Of a stretch of DNA of 64,000 nt, positions 6,728 to 14,984 are shown piece by piece (positions within the stretch are counted from its first letter, which is position 1; each line of letters starts with the position of its first letter). A model generated the notes under the pieces. It did not search any database. It had not been told where the DNA came from and saw only the letters and a program-made list of their open reading frames with translations. The translations under genes and the position numbers were made by a program. This stretch comes from JAKPUX01 sp035353815. Lineage in GTDB: Bacteria > Zhuqueibacterota > Zhuqueibacteria > Residuimicrobiales > Residuimicrobiaceae. Where the stretch lies: contig DAOQAG010000023.1 in the NCBI GenBank assembly GCA_035353815.1, forward strand, positions 1 to 64,000, written 5' to 3'.

Positions 6728-9034
6728 ATGAATCCGCTCAGAATACTTCTCATCGATCCTGATCCGAAGAATGTCCGTATCCTGCGCAATAATTTTCTCG
6801 ACCTGAATTTTGAGGTGGATGCCGCTGCCAATGACGCCGAAGCCCTCGAGAAGATCTCTGCACAGGCCTTCGATGCCATCCTGGCCGAGGTGTCGGCACC
6901 TGGCATCGATGGGTATGCCGTTCTCGATCAGGCCCAGCAATCTCCCCTCAACCGCAGCTGCGCCGTTATCTTTCTGACCCAAAAGAGCGATGTCTGGAAC
7001 CGCGTCAAGAGTTTCAAGCTGGGCGCCAAGGATTACATTGTCAAGCCCATTCATGTGCGCGAAATCGTCGGGCGCGTGCAGCTGGTCCTCCGTCGTCGTG
7101 AGCGCAATCGTCAATCCCGGAAAAGAAGCCGCAACCAGTTCAGCGGCCGGCTCTCCGACCTGGGCGCTACGGAGCTGATCGAAGTCTTCGGCGCCGAGCG
7201 CAAGAGTGGCATCCTCTCGCTCTTCAATGAAAATGGAGTTTCAGGGCGGATCCTCTTCCATGAGGGGTCGGTCACCCAGGCCTCGGTCGGGCGGCAGCGC
7301 GGGGAAGAAGCGGTGTTCAAGATGTTGTCCTGGCACAAAGGCCGGTTCACCATGGTCTTTACGCCGGTGGAGGCGAGCAGCGAAATTGGTGTCAGCAATA
7401 TGGGCTTGTTATTGCAAGGAGCCAAAAGAATGGAACAACGCGAGGAGCTTTTGCGCCATCTGCCTGCCCTCGAGACTGTATTGGTGACGACCCAGAATTT
7501 TAAAAAGATCATTGCCCGGAAGGCCCTGGCTTCCGATCTGGAATACTTTGTCTCTCTCTTTGATGGCGTCCATTCTCTGGGACGAATCATCGATGAGAGC
7601 AAATATGATGAAATCACGACGCTGCAACGGATTCTCAAACTCTATGAACTGGGCTTTCTGCATGTTCTGCGCGATTTCGGCCCTGGCCGGGAGGTAACCC
7701 GCGCGGCGTCACCGGCCGAAGCGCCGGCGGCGGCTCCCGGCGCGTCTGGGGAGGAAGGTGCGGAGTCCACCGGCAGGACATCCGCCCCGGCCCTCGATCT
7801 GGAACAGGTCGAGCAGGCGTTGGGCGCCGCGAGTGCTGAAGATCTGCTGCATGAAGAAATCGGCGCCGGGGAGGCGGGTGCGCCCGAGCCCGCGGCAGGC
7901 GAAATTCTCTCGCCCTCTGCCGAAGGCAGAGCGTCCGCAGGTCTGGAGCCCAGGCGGATCATGGTGCCTGGGGAGGAAGCCGTGCCGGCACCGCCGGTGT
8001 CCGGAGCGAAATTCGCGCCGGCAGAGCCGCCTGCGCCATCCGAAGAAAAAGCCGCGCCACCATTGCCGCCCGAGGAGAAGGCCGCACCGCCGACGCCGCC
8101 GCCCGAGTTCTCCCGTTGGGAGAGCGACAGCAGTTATGACAAGGATCTCTTTTATGAGCTGCGCCATGCGGAGGAGCAGGGGCAGGATCTTTTTGGCGGC
8201 AGCAAGGGAGAGGAGAGCGGCCTGGTCTATCCCGATCTCGAGCGTGTCCTCCCGCAGCATCCGGCGGATGCCCTGCTCCGGCTCGAGATGGAGGAGGAAC
8301 TGGCCGAGAGCGGCGAGCCGGAGGATGCTTTTGGCGGCGTATCCAGTCCGGTCGGCTATCAAGAGCCGGCCACTGTGGCCGCAGGAGAGCGCACGCCCGC
8401 GTCAGGCGAGACGCCGCTGGAGCAGGTGCGCGAGCGCGCAGAAATGGACGAGCTCGAACACACCGTGCAGTTGCAGGAGCGTTTTCGCCGTGCGCATGGC
8501 ACGATTCTCGTTCTTGGCAACAACCGCGAACTAGGCCGGCAAATGGTGGCCAGCCTGTCGGCCGAGCAGGTGCAGGAGAAGGGCGCTTTTCAGCCGCACG
8601 ATTCGGATCTGTTTTTCGGCACCGCGGAATTCAAGGGGGGGCATTTGCTGAATCTCATCGCGCTCTCGCTTGAGCGCGAATTCGCCCCGGTCATCGATTT
8701 CTTCGCCGGATCTCTGTTGGGATTTGTCCTTCTGATCGATGGCCGCAATGTGGAGTGGGGGTACCACCGCTACCTGCGTCAGGTCTTGCGCGAGAAAACC
8801 ACCCTGCCGGTGGTGGTGGTTTTTGCCTATAATGAATTTCTGCAAAAGCCGCTGCAGGAGCAGGTTATCCGGCAGCGTCTGGGGCTGCGGGAGCGCGATG
8901 GCTTGCAGTTGTTGAGCGATCTCTCGGTCGTCAATTCGCGCCGGATCATTTTCCGTCTTTTTCAAACCTTTTACCGTCCCAGACCCAGATCGAGCCAGGC
9001 GGCGGAACCCTTGCACTCGTCGACGCTAAAATAG
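6728..9034 (+). CDS. Pseudo-receiver / PATAN (DUF4388) / GTPase-like signalling protein
   Basis: A 768-residue cytoplasmic protein in three parts. Residues 1-120 form a receiver domain in which the phospho-acceptor Asp is replaced by Glu54 (ILAEVSAPGIDG), while Asp10, Asp12 and Lys106 remain. Residues about 135-240 match a PATAN/DUF4388 domain (FSGRLSDLGATELIEVF). A helical segment follows, then about 200 low-complexity residues rich in Pro, Ala and Glu. Residues about 585-755 resemble a small Ras/MglA-like GTPase but with a P-loop lacking the GK[ST] signature (LGNNRELGRQM). It is the first gene of a cluster with a second protein of the same receiver-PATAN type and a separate GTPase-like protein. 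A scaffold or signal-integration role is inferred. Confidence 0.8.
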   Translation: MNPLRILLIDPDPKNVRILRNNFLDLNFEVDAAANDAEALEKISAQAFDAILAEVSAPGIDGYAVLDQAQQSPLNRSCAVIFLTQKSDVWNRVKSFKLGAKDYIVKPIHVREIVGRVQLVLRRRERNRQSRKRSRNQFSGRLSDLGATELIEVFGAERKSGILSLFNENGVSGRILFHEGSVTQASVGRQRGEEAVFKMLSWHKGRFTMVFTPVEASSEIGVSNMGLLLQGAKRMEQREELLRHLPALETVLVTTQNFKKIIARKALASDLEYFVSLFDGVHSLGRIIDESKYDEITTLQRILKLYELGFLHVLRDFGPGREVTRAASPAEAPAAAPGASGEEGAESTGRTSAPALDLEQVEQALGAASAEDLLHEEIGAGEAGAPEPAAGEILSPSAEGRASAGLEPRRIMVPGEEAVPAPPVSGAKFAPAEPPAPSEEKAAPPLPPEEKAAPPTPPPEFSRWESDSSYDKDLFYELRHAEEQGQDLFGGSKGEESGLVYPDLERVLPQHPADALLRLEMEEELAESGEPEDAFGGVSSPVGYQEPATVAAGERTPASGETPLEQVRERAEMDELEHTVQLQERFRRAHGTILVLGNNRELGRQMVASLSAEQVQEKGAFQPHDSDLFFGTAEFKGGHLLNLIALSLEREFAPVIDFFAGSLLGFVLLIDGRNVEWGYHRYLRQVLREKTTLPVVVVFAYNEFLQKPLQEQVIRQRLGLRERDGLQLLSDLSVVNSRRIIFRLFQTFYRPRPRSSQAAEPLHSSTLK

Positions 9035-9042
9035 ACATTCCG

Positions 9043-10128
9043 ATGACCGAACCCCGCAGCCCGAAACAATTGATCCTTATCGTGGATGCCGACGCTGCTG
9101 CGACGGCCCCCTTGACCTCGGTTCTGCAGGACCATCACCTGGAGAGTCGGGTCCTGAAGGAGAGCCGTGCGGCACTTGAGCAGGCTTTGGCCGAACGGCC
9201 GCTGCTGATCCTGAGTGAGGTCGCACAGGAGGGCATTGATGGCATAGCGTTATTCCAGCAGGTGCGCGCGCATCCGGTGCTGAAAGAGATGCCCTTTGTC
9301 TTCACCACGCGCCAGCTGGAGCTGGAGGAACGCCTCAAACTCCTGACGTTGGAGATCGATGATCTGATCGCCAAACCCTATTATCCGGAAGAGGTCGTGG
9401 CCCGGGTGGAATCGATACTGCGCGAGAGCGCGGTCCTTACGGCCGGGGAAGCAGCGTCCCTCCAGGGATTCACCGGAAGCCTGGAGGAGATGACCCTGAT
9501 CGATTTGATCCAGACCCTCGAACTGGGCAAAAAGTCGGCGACACTCCACCTGGTTCAGGAACCGGAAGAGGGATATGTCTTCGTCGATCAGGGGGTGGTG
9601 ATCGATGCCGTCCTTGGAGAGCATCCTCCCGAAGAGGCCCTGTTAAAGATGATGATCTGGCTTCAGGGCTATTTTGAATTGACCATGCAGCCGGTGCAGC
9701 GGGAGCCCCGTATTACTCGAAGCAATCGGGATTTGCTGCAGGCCGGAGCGCAGCGACTGCAGGAGTACAAGGCCAGGGCGGCGCAGTTGCCGGGAATGGA
9801 CAGTTATGTAGCCCGTGCAGCGGAGGTGATCCAGCCGGAGCTTTCCGAAGCGGAAGCACGGGTTTGGGCGCTGCTTGAGCGGCCGCAGCCTTTGCGTCTG
9901 CTGGTGGCTTCTGCGCCGGCGGACGAGCTGCGGACGATAGAAGTGATTCAGGGGCTGCTGGAGGACAAACGCATCACGGTCGCTCCGGGAACCGCCTCGG
10001 ATGCCGATCTCCTGGCACGGGATATCTCGCTCAAACTCGCAGCAGCACAGCAAGGCAACACGGAATCTTCCTCCCGCATCGCGGCGTTTTTCACCCGCAA
10101 TGGCAGCCAAAAAAAAAACCTCATTTGA
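9043..10128 (+). CDS. Pseudo-receiver / PATAN (DUF4388) protein
   Basis: A 361-residue protein with the same first two parts as its upstream neighbour, eight bases away. The receiver (about residues 8-130) also has Glu in place of the phospho-acceptor Asp (Glu59 in LILSEVAQEGIDG) and keeps Asp15, Asp17 and Lys111. The PATAN domain (about 140-245) starts FTGSLEEMTLIDLIQTLELG. The C-terminal 110 residues are helical and unassigned; there is no DNA-binding domain. Glu at this site often mimics a permanently active state, so both proteins may work without phosphorylation. The pair probably arose by duplication; that is inference. Confidence 0.8.
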   Translation: MTEPRSPKQLILIVDADAAATAPLTSVLQDHHLESRVLKESRAALEQALAERPLLILSEVAQEGIDGIALFQQVRAHPVLKEMPFVFTTRQLELEERLKLLTLEIDDLIAKPYYPEEVVARVESILRESAVLTAGEAASLQGFTGSLEEMTLIDLIQTLELGKKSATLHLVQEPEEGYVFVDQGVVIDAVLGEHPPEEALLKMMIWLQGYFELTMQPVQREPRITRSNRDLLQAGAQRLQEYKARAAQLPGMDSYVARAAEVIQPELSEAEARVWALLERPQPLRLLVASAPADELRTIEVIQGLLEDKRITVAPGTASDADLLARDISLKLAAAQQGNTESSSRIAAFFTRNGSQKKNLI

Positions 10129-10320
10129 ATCCTGACGCCGCCGCAAGGGGCACCGCCCCCGCCCTTGTCCCCTACAGAAATTCCCTGCAGCGGGCGGATC
10201 TGCTGCTGATCAGGCAGAGAGTGACGGCCCTCCGGCCTTGACCTCCTGTGGTTTGATCAAGCGGCGCGGCGGTACATCTGACGCGGCGGTACATCCGGCG
10301 CATTTCGCAAAGGCCCCCCT

Positions 10321-10824
10321 ATGCAGCGAACCAAGGACGAAGGCGGAAATCAGCGCGCAGCCGAGATCATCGTCCTTGGTCCGGGCGGGGCGGGCAGCCG
10401 GGCTTTCCTCCAGGCTATTTGTCCGGATCTCCAGCCGGGCTACGGCGATTTGCTCCTTGGCGCGCTCTCCGTCAGCCGCCAGCTGGTGCTCTATTGCTAC
10501 AGTGTCGGCTACCGGCAAGAATTTGCCTGGGATCTGGTTGGCGGAAAAATGCTCGGCTATATCGCCTGCTTCGACTGGTTCAACCAGGAGTCCTTTCGTC
10601 AGTGCCGTGACCGGGTCGACGAGATTTCCTCCGGATTTTCCGCGCCCTTCGTGGTGGCAGCCGATCTCGGCGAGCAGCCGCTGCCCGTGCCGGCGTGCGT
10701 CGTCAAGCCGGACATTCCCCTGATGCCTTCCGCCCGCTTTCTGTTTTTCCAGAGCCACAAACCCGCCAGCGTGCGCAGGGTGTTGATCACACTTCTCGAT
10801 CTGCTGCTCGAGACCATGGAGTAG
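10321..10824 (+). CDS. Degenerate small GTPase-like protein
   Basis: A 167-residue protein that resembles MglA/Ras-like folds: a first beta strand and loop (IIVLGPGGAGSRAFL), a hydrophobic second half, and strands typical of G domains. The loop has the right glycine spacing, but Ser-Arg stands where Lys-Ser/Thr is needed, so nucleotide binding in the normal way is doubtful. It parallels the C-terminal part of the first PATAN protein in this cluster. No ribosome binding site is evident at the ATG, and the 192 bases before it hold no gene I can support. It lies 16 bases before the next small gene, which has a strong ribosome binding site. Confidence 0.6.
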   Translation: MQRTKDEGGNQRAAEIIVLGPGGAGSRAFLQAICPDLQPGYGDLLLGALSVSRQLVLYCYSVGYRQEFAWDLVGGKMLGYIACFDWFNQESFRQCRDRVDEISSGFSAPFVVAADLGEQPLPVPACVVKPDIPLMPSARFLFFQSHKPASVRRVLITLLDLLLETME

Positions 10825-10840
10825 GCGAGGAGGGTTACCC

Positions 10841-11212
10841 ATGGCACCTAACATCCGCCACAGACTCGATCTGTTGCGCGCGCTGTTGACCGGAGAAGGC
10901 CTGGAAGCGTTGCTCGAGCCGCTTGCTCCGCCGGAACTGCTCGCGGCGCACCGCTTCGTCCGGGAAAAGACCGTTGAGTTCGGCATCCGGATTCGCGGGA
11001 AAAAATGGGCACAGGATGAGCTGGAGGCGGAATTGCGCGCCCTTGGGGAAGCCCATGCCGCTGCAACGTGTCCGGCGCAAGAGCGGCAGTGTCATCTGGA
11101 CCTTTGTCTGGAGGGCCAGCCGCAATGCATGCGGAAGGCCGCTATGGCGCAGATCCTGGCTATGGCCGCAGCCTGCAAGGCGTACTTGCAGAGTCCGGAG
11201 CCGCCCGGATGA
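10841..11212 (+). CDS. Small unidentified protein of the PATAN cluster
   Basis: A 123-residue soluble protein that I cannot assign. It is helical, with four Cys near the C-terminal half (CPAQERQC, CLEGQPQC and a later Cys), which may be metal ligands or chance. GAGGAGG precedes the ATG with ideal spacing, and its stop overlaps the start of the next gene (ATGA), so it is very likely translated and coupled to the peptidase-MA gene. The context suggests a partner of the upstream GTPase-like and PATAN proteins. Confidence 0.6.
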   Translation: MAPNIRHRLDLLRALLTGEGLEALLEPLAPPELLAAHRFVREKTVEFGIRIRGKKWAQDELEAELRALGEAHAAATCPAQERQCHLDLCLEGQPQCMRKAAMAQILAMAAACKAYLQSPEPPG

Positions 11213-12369
11213 GAACCGTGCTTGTCTTCGTCCTGTTGCTTTACTTTGCGCCGGGTGCTGCTGAGACGCCAGCCTTCAACCGCCGCTGCGCGGACCGTAT
11301 TTGCACCTATGCCGGCGCCGAAGATGGGCGTTTTGCGGACGAAAGCCTGCGCGTACTGCAGCAGGCACGCGAGGAGATCCAGCATGACCTGGGGATCACC
11401 CATCAGGATACCCTGCGCGTCATTATCGCACCAAGCCGGGCGATCTTCCGGGAGTATTTTCAGGGTCATCTGCCCGAGTGGACCCAGGCCTTTGCGATTC
11501 CCGCCGCGGCCACCATGATCGTGCGTTCACCGCGATGGGACCGCCCGGAAGCCTCTTTTCGCCAAAGTCTGGTCCATGAACTGCTGCATCTTCTTCTTCA
11601 TCAGCGCATCGGCACGCGTGAACTACCGCGTTGGCTCGATGAGGGCATGGCCATCTTTTATGCCGAACATGCCGAGTATGAGAACAAGAGCGCCCTCTCG
11701 CGTGCTCTTGCCACCGGGTCGCTGATTCCGCTGGAGGAGATCGACTCGGTGCTCGAGTTTGACCAGAATCGCGCCCAACTCGCCTACCAGGAAAGCTACT
11801 CCGCCGTACGTTACCTGCTGGCCACCTATGACAGCGAAGCGCTGCGCACCCTGCTCTCCGGCATTGCCGCCGGTGAGGATCTCGATGCTTTATTTTTGCG
11901 CGCCACCGGCAGTACCCAGGCCGAATTTGAGCGGGAATGGCGCGGCTATCTGGAGAGGACGCAGAAATGGCTCTGGCTGAGCGAGGTGGATGAGCTGATC
12001 TGGGTGGCGCTGCCGCTGCTTTTTCTTCTGGTGTTCCTCATCATCCGCTATCGCAACCGCCGGCGGCTGGCGGAATGGGAAGGCGCACTGGAAGGCGGGG
12101 TGGAGGGATCGGCGGAGGCGGAGGAGACCGCTGGCGCGGCCGGCGTGCCCTGGATGGCGCCACATTTGATGCCGCGCCGCCACCCCATGGAGCCGGAGGA
12201 GGGGCTGGATTCTGCAACACCGGAGGCGGACACGGACCAGGGTGCGGCACCGGCGGAGGAAGTGGAGCCGGAGGCGGAAGCGAAACCGGGCCAGGGTGCG
12301 GCGCCGGCGGAGGAAGCGGATCCGGGCAGGGAGGCTGACCCGGAGGAGGAAAATGGAATCATATCTTGA
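11209..12369 (+). CDS. Membrane-anchored peptidase MA-like metallohydrolase
   Basis: A 386-residue protein with a signal peptide (MRTVLVFVLLLYFAPGAAE). A gluzincin active site HELLH lies in SLVHELLHLLLHQ, with the downstream Glu in WLDEGMAIFYAEH, as in the peptidase_MA family. One transmembrane helix follows (WVALPLLFLLVFLIIRY) at about residues 265-285, then a cytoplasmic basic patch and about 90 low-complexity Glu/Pro/Ala residues with a duplicated segment. The catalytic domain should therefore be periplasmic. The substrate is unknown. The start ATG overlaps the preceding stop by four bases. Confidence 0.8.
   Translation: MRTVLVFVLLLYFAPGAAETPAFNRRCADRICTYAGAEDGRFADESLRVLQQAREEIQHDLGITHQDTLRVIIAPSRAIFREYFQGHLPEWTQAFAIPAAATMIVRSPRWDRPEASFRQSLVHELLHLLLHQRIGTRELPRWLDEGMAIFYAEHAEYENKSALSRALATGSLIPLEEIDSVLEFDQNRAQLAYQESYSAVRYLLATYDSEALRTLLSGIAAGEDLDALFLRATGSTQAEFEREWRGYLERTQKWLWLSEVDELIWVALPLLFLLVFLIIRYRNRRRLAEWEGALEGGVEGSAEAEETAGAAGVPWMAPHLMPRRHPMEPEEGLDSATPEADTDQGAAPAEEVEPEAEAKPGQGAAPAEEADPGREADPEEENGIIS
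12237..12316 (+). repeat. Tandem repeat inside the peptidase-MA tail
   Basis: Two 26-base copies (12237-12262 and 12291-12316) differ at one base and are spaced 54 bases apart. They encode the twice-occurring segment QGAAPAEE in the acidic C-terminal tail. Confidence 0.85.
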
Positions 12370-12399
12370 ATTTTTCGCCGGATTTTTTTACATTATAAG

Positions 12400-13326
12400 A
12401 TGAAAAAGATCCAGAACGTCGTTGAATATGTATTAGCCCAGCTTTTCGCCTTTCCGGTCCGGATGCTGCCGCACCGCATCGCCTTGCGATTGGGCGCGGG
12501 CCTGGGGTATCTGGCCTATTATGTGGTTCCCATCCGCAAGCAGGTTGCCCTGAAGAATATCGCGGCCTCCTTTCCGGACAAGTCCGCGCGCGAGGTCCGG
12601 CGGATTTGCCGCAATACGTACCGCAATTTTGGCCTGAACATCGTCGAGTTCCTCCGGATCCCGGAAATGGACGATAGCTACTATGACCGGTATATCGAGG
12701 TGGTGGGCGGCGAACAGTTGCAGGCGGCGGGCCGGGGTGGGCGCGGAGCGGTCTGCCTTTCGGGTCATTTTGGCAATTGGGAGCTCTTTCCGGCGTTGAT
12801 TCATCGGATGGGATTTCCGATGGTCGGCCTGGCGCGGGACCAGCGCAATCCCTTGGTCAACAAGATGATCAACCGGAATCGCGAGGCCTGGGGGGCAGAG
12901 CTTGCCCGCCTCGGCATGGGCGTGCGCGCCGTCTTTCGTGCCCTGGCGGCCAATAAATTCATCACCATTCTTGCGGACCAGGATGCCCACGCCGAGGGTG
13001 TCTTTGTGGATTTTCTCGGCCGGCCCTCTTCGACGGCGGCCGGGCCGGCCCTTTTTGCCCTCAAAACCGGGGCGCCGCTGGTATTTGGCGTGGTGGTGCG
13101 CGGTGCAGGCGGACGGCACACGCTCATTCTCGAGCAGGTGGACCACGATGACCTCGAAGGCGCCACCCCCGGCAACATCTACCAGCTGACCCAGCGCCAT
13201 GCCCGCCTGCTTGAAAAATATATTCGTCTGTATCCCGATCACTGGCTCTGGATGCACAAGCGCTGGAAGACACCTCCCCCGTCGGGAAGGTCCATCGAGA
13301 AAGTGATCCCGGGTGGCGAAGGTTGA
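12400..13326 (+). CDS. LpxL/HtrB-family lipid A acyltransferase
   Basis: A 308-residue member of the lysophospholipid acyltransferase family that adds secondary acyl chains to lipid A at the inner membrane. The HX4E catalytic motif is present in SGHFGNWE, and ADQDAH and the following FLGRPSSTAAGP match the family. An N-terminal hydrophobic segment (LAQLFAFPVRMLP) is typical. It overlaps the following heptosyltransferase by 14 bases, so the two are coupled. Which acyl group and position it uses cannot be told from sequence, so no gene symbol is assigned. Confidence 0.9.
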   Translation: MKKIQNVVEYVLAQLFAFPVRMLPHRIALRLGAGLGYLAYYVVPIRKQVALKNIAASFPDKSAREVRRICRNTYRNFGLNIVEFLRIPEMDDSYYDRYIEVVGGEQLQAAGRGGRGAVCLSGHFGNWELFPALIHRMGFPMVGLARDQRNPLVNKMINRNREAWGAELARLGMGVRAVFRALAANKFITILADQDAHAEGVFVDFLGRPSSTAAGPALFALKTGAPLVFGVVVRGAGGRHTLILEQVDHDDLEGATPGNIYQLTQRHARLLEKYIRLYPDHWLWMHKRWKTPPPSGRSIEKVIPGGEG

Positions 13327-14344
13327 GAAAATACTGATCATTCAGACCGCTTTTATCGGCGATGTTATTTTGGTGACCCCGTTGCTTCAGGCCTGCCGTG
13401 ATCATTTTCCGGATGCCGTTGTGGATATCCTGGTCATTCCGGCGGCGGGCACGATCGTCGAGACCCATCCCGCCCTGCGCCGGGCTATTCTCTATGACAA
13501 GCGCAAAAGCCAGGCCGGCTGGCATGGGCTTATCACCATGGCCCGGCGGCTGCGGCGTGAAGGCTACGATCTGGTCCTCTCCCCGCACCGCTCGCTGCGC
13601 AGCGCCTTTCTGGCCTGGCGCACCCGGGCGGCGATTCGCGTCGGCTTCGACACCAGCAGCGGGGCCCGGCTTTTCACGCACCGGGTCGTCTATGACCGGT
13701 CGCGGCATGAGGTGGAGCGGAATCTCTCACTGCTCACCGCACTGGGCATCGATCCCGGCTGGATACCGCCGCAAATCTTTCCGACGGCGGCAGACCGCGC
13801 CGAAGTGGACTGGCAGCTTGCCGGACTTGATGCCGTCGCAGCGCCCCTGGTCGCCATTGCCCCCGGATCGATCTGGGCGACGAAACGCTGGCCGGCGGCC
13901 TCGTTCCGCCAGCTCGCTGAGCGCATCGCGGCGGCGGGTTGGCCGCTGGTCTGGATCGGCGGGGAGGACGATCGCGCCCTCTGCGAACAGATCAGCCAGG
14001 GTATGGCAGGACATCAGCTCAACTGTGCAGGGCGCCTCACCATCCGCCAGTCGGCAGAACTGATCCGTCGCGCAGCGGTTTTGGTGTGCAATGACAGCGC
14101 CCCGCTCCATGCCGCCTCGGCCGTCGACATGCCGACGGTGGCCATTTTCGGGCCGACGGTGCCGGAGTTCGGCTTCGGTCCCTGCAGCAGCGTGGCGGCC
14201 ATCATCCAGGAGCAGCTGCCCTGCCGGCCTTGTTCGCCTCATGGCGGCCACAAGTGCCCGATCGGCACCCATGCCTGCATGACCGGCATCCCGGTGGAAC
14301 GGGTGTTTCAAGAAATCAAGCGAATTGTCCTGGGAAAAAAGTAG
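13313..14344 (+). CDS. GT9 heptosyltransferase (WaaF-like)
   Basis: A 343-residue GT9 enzyme that transfers ADP-heptose to the LPS inner core. It begins with a nucleotide-sugar fold (ILIIQTAFIGDVILVTPLL), and the second domain carries IAPGSIWATKRWP, the D-SAPLHAASA acceptor-site block and IFGPT. The four-cysteine tail (CRPCSPHGGHKC, then HAC) recurs in WaaF-like proteins. It starts with GTG at 13313 inside the preceding gene; the next ATG is one base after its stop. WaaF fits better than WaaC, but I leave the symbol open. Confidence 0.88.
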   Translation: MAKVEKILIIQTAFIGDVILVTPLLQACRDHFPDAVVDILVIPAAGTIVETHPALRRAILYDKRKSQAGWHGLITMARRLRREGYDLVLSPHRSLRSAFLAWRTRAAIRVGFDTSSGARLFTHRVVYDRSRHEVERNLSLLTALGIDPGWIPPQIFPTAADRAEVDWQLAGLDAVAAPLVAIAPGSIWATKRWPAASFRQLAERIAAAGWPLVWIGGEDDRALCEQISQGMAGHQLNCAGRLTIRQSAELIRRAAVLVCNDSAPLHAASAVDMPTVAIFGPTVPEFGFGPCSSVAAIIQEQLPCRPCSPHGGHKCPIGTHACMTGIPVERVFQEIKRIVLGKK

Positions 14345-14345
14345 T

Positions 14346-14984
14346 ATGAGTGAACTCATCAAGATCAATGCCAGACATCCTGAGGATGATCTGATCAGCC
14401 GCGCCGTACGGGTCCTGCAGAAGGACGGCGTTATCGGTTATCCGACCGAGACGGTCTATGGCATCGGATCGAATATCTTTTCGGCCACCGCCGTGGACCG
14501 GATCTATTCCTTGAAGAACCGGGACCACAGCAAAGCCCTGATCGTGATTACGGCCGACCTCATCCAGATCAGCGATCTGGTCGAGGAGATCCCCGAATCG
14601 GCCGAACGGCTCATGGATAACTTTTGGCCAGGTCCGCTGACCATGGTTTTTCGCGCCGGCAAGGGCCTGCAAGGCCCGCTTTTCCACCATTCGCGCACCA
14701 TCGCCATCCGCATCCCGGATTGTCCCATCTGTCTGGCCCTCCTCAAAAGCAGCGGTTTTCCGATCATCTCCACCAGCGCCAATCGCAGCGGCGAGGTGCC
14801 CGCCACCACGGCAGCGCAGGTGCAGGAGATGTTCGGCGATCAGCTGGATCTGATCATCGATGGTTCGCGGACGCTCTCGACGACGCCCTCCACCGTTGTC
14901 GATGTGACACGCCTGCCCGTACGCATCCTGCGCGAGGGCGCCATCTCCAAGTTGGAGATCGATACTGTGCTGGAATCCGTTTGA
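14346..14984 (+). CDS. tsaC: L-threonylcarbamoyladenylate synthase (Sua5/YciO/YrdC family)
   Basis: TsaC makes threonylcarbamoyl-AMP from threonine, bicarbonate and ATP, the first step of t6A37 tRNA modification. The protein is 212 residues and shows the family blocks VIGYPTETVYGIG, LKNRDHSKAL, WPGPLTMVF, IRIPDCP and STSANRSGEVP. It is short, without the C-terminal Sua5 domain. ATG 14346 is right after the previous stop. It lies between two heptosyltransferase-like genes, an odd place for a tRNA gene, and its stop overlaps the next start (TTGA). YciO-type paralogues cannot be excluded. Confidence 0.9.
   Translation: MSELIKINARHPEDDLISRAVRVLQKDGVIGYPTETVYGIGSNIFSATAVDRIYSLKNRDHSKALIVITADLIQISDLVEEIPESAERLMDNFWPGPLTMVFRAGKGLQGPLFHHSRTIAIRIPDCPICLALLKSSGFPIISTSANRSGEVPATTAAQVQEMFGDQLDLIIDGSRTLSTTPSTVVDVTRLPVRILREGAISKLEIDTVLESV

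Noticed and set aside
10129..10320. A small gene in the gap between the second PATAN gene and the GTPase-like gene
   Set aside because: Only short frames without ribosome binding site or motif; I see nothing here to support.
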